Below, in pieces: positions 1 through 5,267 of a stretch of DNA of 12,852 nt (position 1 is the stretch's first letter; each line of letters opens with the position of its first letter). The position numbers and the translations under genes are program-made. Location of the stretch: positions 1 to 12,852 of the forward strand of contig CAIKJM010000376.1 in the NCBI GenBank assembly GCA_903827735.1, in the 5' to 3' direction. The notes beneath the pieces are model-generated. The model did not search any database and was not told where the DNA came from. It saw only the letters and a list, made by a program, of their open reading frames with translations. This DNA comes from an uncultured Rhodanobacter sp. (GTDB taxonomy: Bacteria; Pseudomonadota; Gammaproteobacteria; Xanthomonadales; Rhodanobacteraceae).

Positions 1-35
1 CGCCGCCCCACGTTGCAACCCATGCGAGGCATCCC

Positions 36-998
36 TTGGACATCCTGCTCGCCAATCCCCGCGGATTCTGTGCCGGCGTCGATCGCGCCATCGCCATCGT
101 CGAGCGTGCGCTGGAGTCGTGGGGTGCGCCGATTTACGTGCGCCATGAAGTGGTGCATAACCGCTACGTGGTGGAAAAGCTGCGCAAAGACGGCGCAGTT
201 TTCGTCGAAGAGCTGCACGAAGTGCCCGACGGCGCCACGGTGATTTTCAGCGCCCACGGCGTCTCGCAGGCGGTGCGCGAAGAGGCCGATCAGCGCGGGC
301 TAAAAGTCTTCGATGCCACCTGCCCACTGGTCACCAAGGTGCATATGGAGGTTGCGCGCCTGGGGCGCATCGGTCGCAGCGTGGTGCTGGTCGGCCACGC
401 CGGTCACCCGGAGGTCGAAGGTACGATGGGGCAGTGGAATCCGGCCAACGTCGGTGAAATTCTGCTGGTCGAGTCGATCGAGAGCGTCGCCGGCCTATCG
501 CCGAAATTTCCGCATGCGCTGTCTTATGTCACCCAGACCACGCTCTCGGTCGACGATACCAAGGCCATCATTGCCGGACTTCGCGAAAAATTTCCCGACA
601 TTGAGGGGCCGCGTAAGGACGATATCTGTTATGCCACGCAAAACCGTCAGGACGCCGTACGCCGCCTCGCTGATGCGGTTGACCTAATGCTAGTTGTCGG
701 TTCGATCAACAGCTCCAACTCCAACCGTTTGCGCGAGCTGGCCGAAAAGCAAGGCGTGCGATCGTTCCTGATCGACGGCGCGGAAAACATCGACCGCCGC
801 TGGCTCGACGGCGTGCAACACATCGGCCTCACCGCTGGCGCGTCGGCGCCGGACAAACTCGTTCGCGACGTCATCGCCCGCCTGCAGTCCTGGGGCGTCG
901 GCGAGGTTCGTGAACTGGACGGCGAGCCGGAAAACATCACGTTTGCGCTGCCCAAGGAACTTCGTGTGGTGGGCGGGAGCGCGTTAGGCAACCTTTGA
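36..998 (+). CDS. ispH: 4-hydroxy-3-methylbut-2-enyl diphosphate reductase (IspH/LytB)
   Basis: This enzyme carries out the last step of the MEP isoprenoid pathway in the cytoplasm, reducing HMBPP to IPP and DMAPP with a [4Fe-4S] cluster. The 320-residue product is full length (E. coli IspH is 316). The three cluster cysteines are visible at C12 (RGFCAG), C96 (DATCPLVTKVH) and C198 (DDICYATQNRQ). H124 and the catalytic E126 lie in GHPEVEGTMGQ, and the substrate-binding SSNSNRL and TAGASAP motifs are present. The start is a TTG at 36, which aligns with residue 1 of E. coli IspH and has a GCGAGG ribosome site at 24-29, six bases upstream. No in-frame stop occurs between the window edge and 36, so a longer form cannot be formally excluded. 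The gene is more GC-rich than the pilin genes that follow. It is a housekeeping gene that is not functionally tied to the pili, although ispH also adjoins the minor-pilin cluster in Pseudomonas aeruginosa. Confidence 0.97.
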   Translation: MDILLANPRGFCAGVDRAIAIVERALESWGAPIYVRHEVVHNRYVVEKLRKDGAVFVEELHEVPDGATVIFSAHGVSQAVREEADQRGLKVFDATCPLVTKVHMEVARLGRIGRSVVLVGHAGHPEVEGTMGQWNPANVGEILLVESIESVAGLSPKFPHALSYVTQTTLSVDDTKAIIAGLREKFPDIEGPRKDDICYATQNRQDAVRRLADAVDLMLVVGSINSSNSNRLRELAEKQGVRSFLIDGAENIDRRWLDGVQHIGLTAGASAPDKLVRDVIARLQSWGVGEVRELDGEPENITFALPKELRVVGGSALGNL

Positions 999-1016
999 CC
1001 CTGTAGCGCAAAAGAT

Positions 1017-1037
1017 CAAGTGTTATCGGAACGCTTG
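1017..1037 (+). terminator. Weak hairpin downstream of ispH
   Basis: The arms CAAGTGTT (1017-1024) and AACGCTTG (1030-1037) pair over 8 bp with one G-T wobble around a five-base loop, 18 bases after the ispH stop. No T-run follows, so intrinsic termination is doubtful. It may only protect the transcript 3' end. Confidence 0.25.
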
Positions 1038-1114
1038 GTCGCTGGCACTGCTCACACAAATTCCGAAGCCAGCCGCCCGTCCACACGGTCACCTAGTCAA
1101 TCCCGCCGAGTCGC

Positions 1115-1143
1115 TTGCGCCATCAGACCCCACGCCGTAGAAT
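1115..1143 (+). promoter_or_regulatory. Sigma70-type promoter of tRNA-Thr
   Basis: A -35 box TTGCGC (1115-1120, 4/6 to consensus) and a -10 box TAGAAT (1138-1143, 5/6) are separated by exactly 17 bp. Initiation would fall near 1150, a few bases before the mature tRNA 5' end at 1156. The stretch after the -10 box (TTGCGGC) is fairly GC-rich, as at many stable-RNA promoters under growth-rate and stringent control; that regulatory reading is inference. Confidence 0.65.
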
Positions 1144-1155
1144 TTGCGGCTGCTT

Positions 1156-1231
1156 GCCGGAATAGCTCAGTTGGTAGAGCGGCGCATTCGTAATGCGTAG
1201 GTCGTAGGTTCGATTCCTATTTCCGGCACCA
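1156..1231 (+). tRNA. tRNA-Thr, anticodon CGT
   Basis: This 76-base sequence folds as a complete tRNA. The acceptor arms GCCGGAA and TTCCGGC pair perfectly. The D stem is GCTC/GAGC. The anticodon stem GCGCA/TGCGT (one G-T pair) holds the loop TTCGTAA with anticodon CGT, reading codon ACG (Thr). The T stem GTAGG/CCTAT encloses TTCGATT. The discriminator A is followed by an encoded CCA ending at 1231. It has its own promoter (1115-1143) and a hairpin directly after it. tRNA genes are common integration sites and this one separates ispH from the lower-GC pilin genes, but I saw no second copy of its 3' end in the window. Confidence 0.97.
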
Positions 1232-1242
1232 AATTCTTTAAA

Positions 1243-1286
1243 AGAAGCCTCGGAAGGTATTAGCCTCTCGGGGTTTCTTGTGTTTG
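1243..1286 (+). terminator. Probable intrinsic terminator after tRNA-Thr
   Basis: The arms AGAAGCCTCG (1243-1252) and CGGGGTTTCT (1269-1278) pair over 10 bp with two G-T wobbles around a 16-base loop, followed by a T-rich but interrupted tract. It begins 12 bases after the tRNA CCA end, where a terminator is expected. The broken T-run lowers confidence. Confidence 0.5.
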
Positions 1287-1463
1287 AGCAGCCGGTTCAG
1301 AACACATGAAGGTCGGCTAGTCGCAATTGGCTCAGATCAAACGGGATTCATGTAGGGAGAAACTCGATTGGACTGAGGCACAGTCCTCAGACTCCCACGC
1401 CTGCCTTAGTTTGTATTTTGGCCGTAAACGCATCAAAAGTTCTCTATAAATCTTGGCTTTGTT

Positions 1464-1499
1464 CGATAAGCGGTAGCTATTCGCCGATTAGCGGTAGGT
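1464..1499 (+). repeat. 15-bp direct repeat spaced 21 bp, candidate activator sites
   Basis: CGATAAGCGGTAGCT (1464-1478) and CGATTAGCGGTAGGT (1485-1499) match at 13 of 15 positions, with an identical AGCGGTAG core. Start-to-start distance is 21 bp, about two turns of B-DNA, which places both copies on the same DNA face. They lie roughly 145-170 bp upstream of the predicted start of the sigma54 promoter, a usual distance for an enhancer-binding protein. In type IV pilus systems PilR is the natural candidate, but the bound protein is not known from sequence. Confidence 0.45.
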
Positions 1500-1526
1500 G
1501 CATGCCGTATCAATTTCTATGCTGAC

Positions 1527-1549
1527 GTTTCAACATAATGTCGTGAAAC
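1527..1549 (+). repeat. Inverted repeat GTTTCA-N11-TGAAAC, candidate operator
   Basis: Perfect 6-bp arms lie at 1527-1532 and 1544-1549 with an 11-bp spacer. The half-site with one added base, GTGAAAC (1543-1549), recurs at 1607-1613, just upstream of the sigma54 promoter. The placement suggests regulator binding, but short arms like these can arise by chance. Confidence 0.3.
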
Positions 1550-1621
1550 CGGGGTTACTCCTTTTGCCCAAAGGCTTTCAGGAGTGAGTCGCACCGCGCA
1601 GGCACTGTGAAACAACTAATG

Positions 1622-1637
1622 TGGTGCGATTCTTGCT
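1622..1637 (+). promoter_or_regulatory. Sigma54 (RpoN) -24/-12 promoter of the pilE operon
   Basis: TGGTGCGATTCTTGCT matches the sigma54 consensus TGGCACG-N4-TTGCW at 10 of 12 fixed positions. The -24 GG (1623-1624) and -12 GC (1635-1636) have the required 10-bp separation. Transcription would start near 1648, leaving a leader of about 73 bases before the pilin ATG. Sigma54 with the PilS/PilR system is the known control of major pilin genes in Pseudomonas and Xanthomonas. The site lies inside the longer possible reading frame from 1607, which argues that translation starts at 1721. Confidence 0.72.
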
Positions 1638-1705
1638 TTGATACGCAGAGGTTATGGCTGGTCAGAGTGGAATATGCCCGGCACCACTTCCATGCCACGT
1701 TAATT

Positions 1706-1711
1706 AGGGGA
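1706..1711 (+). promoter_or_regulatory. Ribosome binding site of pilE
   Basis: AGGGGA lies nine bases before the ATG at 1721. It supports that start over the upstream in-frame GTG at 1607 and yields the short 11-residue leader usual for type IV prepilins. Confidence 0.75.
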
Positions 1712-1720
1712 TTTACGACG

Positions 1721-2179
1721 ATGACGCCATCGCACCGAAAACTGGCGGCCGGGTTCACGCTGATCGAGCTGATGGTCGTGGTTGCGATCATTGCCATCCT
1801 GGCGGCCATTGCCGCGCCGATCTATAGCGATTACATCACCCGCAGCAAGCTCACTGAGGCCTACAACAATTTGGCCGCTTATCGAGTGAGTCAAGAGCAG
1901 TATTTTCAGGACAACCGCAGTTATGCAACGACTGTACCTACTTGTGGCGTAGCGGCCCCGACAAATTTAAAGTATTTCACCGTCGCATGCGTGGCCTCCT
2001 CCAGCACGGCCTACATTGCGACCGCGACAGGCATTGCTGGAACGCCAACTGCAAATTTTGCATTCACTGTCAACAACGCCAATGCCCAACAGACAACGGG
2101 CGTTCCACCAAATACGGCATGGCAGAAACCAACGCCCAACAACTGCTGGGTCGTGCGTAAAGGCGGCTCTTGTCAATGA
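1721..2179 (+). CDS. pilE: Type IV pilin, PilE type
   Basis: A type IV pilin subunit, processed by prepilin peptidase PilD and assembled from the inner membrane into the pilus. From ATG 1721 the product is 152 residues. An 11-residue leader ending in Gly precedes the cleavage motif G|FTLIELMVVVAI, with Glu at mature position 5 and a hydrophobic helix of about 22 residues. The conserved stretch YSDYITRSKLTEAYNNLA follows. The C-terminus NNCWVVRKGGSCQ has two cysteines that probably form the D-region disulfide, and another pair (TCGV and VACV) lies mid-protein. It is the first gene after the sigma54 promoter. The stop overlaps the next start (ATGA), implying coupled translation. In Pseudomonas aeruginosa pilE is the last gene of the cluster; here it leads. 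It could be a major-type pilin rather than a minor one; the sequence alone does not decide this. Confidence 0.9.
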   Translation: MTPSHRKLAAGFTLIELMVVVAIIAILAAIAAPIYSDYITRSKLTEAYNNLAAYRVSQEQYFQDNRSYATTVPTCGVAAPTNLKYFTVACVASSSTAYIATATGIAGTPTANFAFTVNNANAQQTTGVPPNTAWQKPTPNNCWVVRKGGSCQ

Positions 2180-2778
2180 TGAGCCGCCTAGATAAGGGCT
2201 TTTCACTAGTCGAGTTGATGGTGACCATCGCGATACTTGCGATCTTGCTTATCCTCGGCGTCCCCACCTATGAGCAATGGATACGCAATACACGCATCCG
2301 CAACGCTGCAGAGTCCATTCAAAACGGTTTGAGGCTGGCGCGTAATGAGGCTTCGCAGCGTGGAGCGAATGTCAGATTTCAGTTGACGGGTTCTAATACG
2401 GCTGACTGGACAGTATGCCAATTACCGACAGCGAGTGCGGCAGCGGCCGACTGCAGCGCGGGTACGACGATACAAACGTTTCCCGCCCAGGGCGGAGCCG
2501 GTACGGTGGTGGTTACGGTCAGCACCGATCCGGCGACTATCGCTAATAACGCAGCGTATAGCGCCGTCATTACGGGAGGGACGCCCAACGGCGTGACTTT
2601 TACTTCGCTAGGGCGGCCTGCTGCATCGGGAGCTTCATCCATTGTGCGGATCGACACCACGGCAGCTGCGGCAAACAGCCGACGCTTGGTTACCTCTATT
2701 TCTGCAGGAGGAATGATTCACATGTGTGATCCTGCTTTTGTGCTCAGCGCCACCAGCCCCCAAGGATGCGGCTTGTGA
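2176..2778 (+). CDS. fimT: Minor pilin of FimT/FimU (GspH) type
   Basis: A minor pilin of the priming/tip complex, equivalent to GspH of type II secretion. From ATG 2176 it has 200 residues. The leader MMSRLDKG precedes G|FSLVELMVTIAILAIL with Glu at mature position 5. The next part, SIQNGLRLARNEASQRG, is the GspH-domain helix typical of FimT/FimU. The C-terminus MCDPAFVLSATSPQGCGL has the paired cysteines common in the family. The start at 2176 overlaps the pilE stop by 4 bp; an ATG at 2179 or a TTG at 2170 is also possible. AAAGG (2159-2163) is a somewhat distant ribosome site, so coupling is likely. The choice between FimT and FimU cannot be made reliably here. By position before pilV it takes the FimU place. 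No such gene is seen in module 2. Confidence 0.85.
   Translation: MMSRLDKGFSLVELMVTIAILAILLILGVPTYEQWIRNTRIRNAAESIQNGLRLARNEASQRGANVRFQLTGSNTADWTVCQLPTASAAAADCSAGTTIQTFPAQGGAGTVVVTVSTDPATIANNAAYSAVITGGTPNGVTFTSLGRPAASGASSIVRIDTTAAAANSRRLVTSISAGGMIHMCDPAFVLSATSPQGCGL
2762..2766 (+). promoter_or_regulatory. Ribosome binding site deciding the first pilV start
   Basis: AAGGA lies eight bases before the GTG at 2775, the ideal distance. It cannot serve the ATG at 2766, which it overlaps. The GTG also makes a 4-bp GTGA overlap with the stop of the preceding gene. Confidence 0.55.
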
Positions 2779-3287
2779 TATCGCCACACTCGCCCGAGGG
2801 TTTTGGTCCAGGTCGCCAGCGCGATCAGCGTGGTTTTGTGCTGCTGGATGCGATGATTGCGATCCTGATTTTCAGCGTCGGCATTTTAGGCATGGTGGCC
2901 TTGCAGGGCGCCGCTACAAAGCTGGCCGGAGACGCGCAATACCGAAGCAATGCCGCCATGTTTGCCGATCAGGTGATCGCGCAGATGTGGGGCGACTACA
3001 ACTCGAGCGGCAATGGGGCGTTACTCGCCACCGACTACAGCACGAATGGCGCCAAATATGCGACTTGGGTGACGCCTATGGATTGCTCCACATCGACCTT
3101 ATTGAACTGTTTGCCGGGCGTGAATGCGAACAAACCCACTATCGTGGTCACTAACACGGTGATTTATTCGCCGGATGACGGTACGACTCTTGTCCCCAGC
3201 AGCCAGGTCACTGTGACAGTCAGTTGGCAAGCGCCTAATGACACGGGTCCGCATAGCTATGTCACGACCACCAACCTCAGTCCTTGA
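2775..3287 (+). CDS. pilV: Minor pilin PilV, module 1
   Basis: A PilV-type (GspI-like) minor pilin of the tip complex. From GTG 2775 it has 170 residues; ATG 2766 would add three. A 20-residue leader ends in QRG, followed by mature FVLLDAMIAILIFSVGILGM and then VALQGAATKLAGDAQYRSNA, a usual PilV helix continuation. Mature position 5 is Asp (codon 2847-2849), where nearly all type IV pilins have Glu. The rest is a small beta-rich domain ending in TVTVSWQAP, matching the usual PilV C-terminal strand. It overlaps the upstream gene and lies 40 bp before pilW. The PilV call rests on the helix pattern and its place between fimT and pilW. Confidence 0.83.
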   Translation: MISPHSPEGFGPGRQRDQRGFVLLDAMIAILIFSVGILGMVALQGAATKLAGDAQYRSNAAMFADQVIAQMWGDYNSSGNGALLATDYSTNGAKYATWVTPMDCSTSTLLNCLPGVNANKPTIVVTNTVIYSPDDGTTLVPSSQVTVTVSWQAPNDTGPHSYVTTTNLSP

Positions 3288-3315
3288 TATGCAAGCCAAC
3301 TCTCCAAACGGCTGC

Positions 3316-3320
3316 AGGAA
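3316..3320 (+). promoter_or_regulatory. Ribosome binding site deciding the first pilW start
   Basis: AGGAA lies seven bases before the ATG at 3328. In-frame starts at 3238 and 3289 lack such a site and would give leaders of 41 and 24 residues rather than 11. Confidence 0.65.
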
Positions 3321-3327
3321 ATTGAGC

Positions 3328-4476
3328 ATGCATAGATTACGCGTGCGTGGCAACGCTGGTTTTTCGCTGATCGAGTTGATGGTGGGTATCGTGGTCGCTC
3401 TGATCTGCACGTTGGCCATCATGGCGGCGTTCGCTGTTTTTGAGGGCCAGAAACGAACCACGACCAATGGTGATGACGCGCAGCAGAATGGCAGCTATGC
3501 GCTCTACTATCTCGAGCGACAGATCCGCACGGCAGGCTCGGGCATCGTGCAGGGCAATAAGTGGGGTTTGTGGGGTTGTCCCATGACGGCGAAAACGGCG
3601 GGTGTCGTGCAGCTAGGTGCGGTGCCAGCGGCGCCTTTCACGATATGGCCGGCAACGACGAGGGCGATGTCAGTGCTCATATCGGCCGGTCCCAACGACG
3701 CGTCGGGGAACCCGACATCGGACGTGATCGGCATTGTTAGCGGAAGTCCCGCTGCGCGCGTCTTCAAGGCTGCGGTGACCAGTACGCCAAGCGCGACATC
3801 GGTCGTGCTGGCGAATTCATTCGGCATATTTTCGGGTGATTATCTTATAGGCGTTCCGTCCACGGGAACTTGCGCTCTTGCGTTAACCAATACAGCCCCC
3901 GACGCGACAGGCTCGATTACATTTGACGGTAACAACACAGCTGCTGCCGGTCTGAGTGGCGCAGCATACGCGTTCGATCTGGGGCCGGATCCTATCATCA
4001 GCCTTTACGGCGTGGACCCCACCACAAACTCGCTTGTCACGCTGGACCTGCTGGGGCGGAAGATTAATGGTGTGGCGGCAACCAATGTCCCTATTGCCGA
4101 CGGTATTGTCATCATTAAGGCCTTATACGGCGTTCACGATGTTAGTTCGGCATGTCAAACTGCCGGCCAGAACGCCAACTGCATTGATGAGTGGGTGTCT
4201 CCCGCTGCCGGCACTCCCTGGGCCATCGGTACGATTAACGCGTCAGTTTCATCGGCCAGTGCGGCTATGACTGCGATCAAGGCGGTTCGCGTTGTGGTCG
4301 TAGCCCAGAGCCGCTTGGCGCAGCGCACGACAGATTATACAGGCAACGCAACGATTTCCTTATTCAAGGATATTCCTTCTTTGACTATGGTTGTCACTAC
4401 GGACATCCGATATCGCTACAAGGTCTACGACACAACCATCCCGATTCGTAACGGCCTGATCCAAAAATATTTCTGA
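3328..4476 (+). CDS. pilW: Minor pilin PilW, module 1
   Basis: A PilW-type (GspJ-like) minor pilin that joins the FimU-PilV-PilX-PilY1 priming complex at the inner membrane and then sits at the pilus tip. From ATG 3328 it has 382 residues. The leader MHRLRVRGNAG is followed by G|FSLIELMVGIVVALICTLA with Glu at mature position 5. The conserved helix DAQQNGSYALYYLERQIRTAG and the GLWGCP segment follow, features of PilW. The C-terminus contains the TTIPIRN stretch often seen at PilW ends. The large soluble domain fits the family, where PilW is the largest minor pilin. It lies 40 bp after pilV and 10 bp before pilX. Confidence 0.88.
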   Translation: MHRLRVRGNAGFSLIELMVGIVVALICTLAIMAAFAVFEGQKRTTTNGDDAQQNGSYALYYLERQIRTAGSGIVQGNKWGLWGCPMTAKTAGVVQLGAVPAAPFTIWPATTRAMSVLISAGPNDASGNPTSDVIGIVSGSPAARVFKAAVTSTPSATSVVLANSFGIFSGDYLIGVPSTGTCALALTNTAPDATGSITFDGNNTAAAGLSGAAYAFDLGPDPIISLYGVDPTTNSLVTLDLLGRKINGVAATNVPIADGIVIIKALYGVHDVSSACQTAGQNANCIDEWVSPAAGTPWAIGTINASVSSASAAMTAIKAVRVVVVAQSRLAQRTTDYTGNATISLFKDIPSLTMVVTTDIRYRYKVYDTTIPIRNGLIQKYF

Positions 4477-4486
4477 GTCCCTAAAC

Positions 4487-5104
4487 ATGAACATGAAAAA
4501 CAGTTCTAGGAAATATTTTGTAGGGCCGCACCGCCAGAGCGGCGTGATCGCAACGCTGCTCGCAATCATCGTCTTGGTGGCGACGTTACTCGCCGCAGTG
4601 GCGCTGATGCGTTCGCTCGATACCAGCAATACCATCGCAGGTAGCCTGGCTTTCCGCCAAAGCGTTATTCAAGAGGCGGCGCTCGCATATGTAAACGCGA
4701 AAAAAACCATCAAGTTCGATGAGCCGGCCAGTGATGCTGACAATGGGGCGGGCTATTACGCCGAGTTGCAGACGTCTTCTGCTGGGAACAAAGGTATACC
4801 GGACCTTTTGGTATCACAGGTATCAAGCACAACCCCAGTAACCGGCCTCGTTTACTTGGGGACCTCGGCTACAACGGGAAATAGCGTGTACTACATGGTT
4901 GAACGGCTCTGCCCGACCGCGGGTGCGGTTAACGCCAACAATTGCAGCGTACCGAGCGTGGTCATCACCGGTGGTTCCAGCTCCAATCAGACGACCGATG
5001 CGGGAGCGCCGTTCAACGCCGGCGCTGGCGCCGCGTTCCGGCTATCGGTGTTGGTCATTGGACCAAAACAAACTCTGGGTTACGTGCAGTCCGTGTTGCG
5101 TTAA
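4487..5104 (+). CDS. pilX: Minor pilin PilX, module 1
   Basis: A PilX-type (GspK-like) minor pilin. It has 205 residues; ATG 4493 is an alternative start two codons in, and no clear ribosome site precedes either. The 19-residue leader ends in RQSG, followed by a long hydrophobic helix starting VIATLLAIIVLVATLLAA. There is no Glu at mature position 5 (Leu instead), as usual for PilX/GspK proteins, which cap the complex and need not pair with a subunit above. The following IAGSLAFRQSVIQEAALAYVNA corresponds to the RMAGNLRDRxLAFQAAE-type helix of PilX, though loosely. It starts 10 bp after pilW. A 163-bp gap with a strong dyad separates it from pilY1. Confidence 0.82.
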   Translation: MNMKNSSRKYFVGPHRQSGVIATLLAIIVLVATLLAAVALMRSLDTSNTIAGSLAFRQSVIQEAALAYVNAKKTIKFDEPASDADNGAGYYAELQTSSAGNKGIPDLLVSQVSSTTPVTGLVYLGTSATTGNSVYYMVERLCPTAGAVNANNCSVPSVVITGGSSSNQTTDAGAPFNAGAGAAFRLSVLVIGPKQTLGYVQSVLR

Positions 5105-5113
5105 TGGCTCCCG

Positions 5114-5144
5114 TGACGTGGGCGATAACGTTATCTCTACGTCA
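5114..5144 (+). repeat. Nested palindrome between pilX and pilY1
   Basis: A perfect 12-bp palindrome GATAACGTTATC (5124-5135) is flanked by perfect outer arms TGACGT (5114-5119) and ACGTCA (5139-5144), with 4-base and 3-base inner gaps. The structure begins 10 bases after the pilX stop. It could be an operator for a dimeric regulator or an mRNA hairpin that sets pilY1 levels. No T-run follows, so it is not a standard terminator. Confidence 0.55.
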
Positions 5145-5267
5145 TTCGCAATTCGATACACGATTAAACGCATGCCTTAGCGTATGGCGCGAATATCAAA
5201 AAGCTACAGTCATTAACTGAAAACCGTGTTTGCGCGTCAGATGTATCACTTTTCTGCGGAAATTGTC

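Larger units (their letters stand above)
1287..1720 (+). other. Gene-free regulatory region upstream of the pilin operon
   Basis: No convincing gene is present here. The possible N-terminal extension of the pilin reading frame from a GTG at 1607 would span the sigma54 promoter and is rejected. The region contains overlapping small hairpins (1370-1390), a 15-bp direct repeat (1464-1499), an inverted repeat (1527-1549), the sigma54 promoter (1622-1637) and the pilE ribosome site (1706-1711). About 335 bp separate the tRNA end from the promoter start at 1622, ample room for an enhancer-bound activator. Confidence 0.6.

Noticed and set aside
1156..1231. tRNA-Thr as an attachment site of an integrated element
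   Set aside because: No integrase, no repeat of the tRNA 3' end and no other mobile-element gene is visible in the window.
1607..1720. N-terminal extension of the pilin from a GTG at 1607
   Set aside because: It would contain the sigma54 promoter, give a 49-residue leader before the cleavage site, and lacks the good ribosome site found before ATG 1721.
2726..3154. Reading frame overlapping pilV in another frame
   Set aside because: The pilV frame has a prepilin motif and family pattern; this one has none and is arginine/cysteine-rich, as expected of an out-of-frame shadow.
2041..4183. Repeated 14-mer GAACGCCAACTGCA in pilE and pilW, and AACGCCAAC in pilX and pilY1, as a possible DNA uptake sequence
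   Set aside because: Only two full copies, in different reading frames; the short core is explained by frequent Asn-Ala-Asn coding in pilins. No genome-wide count is possible here.
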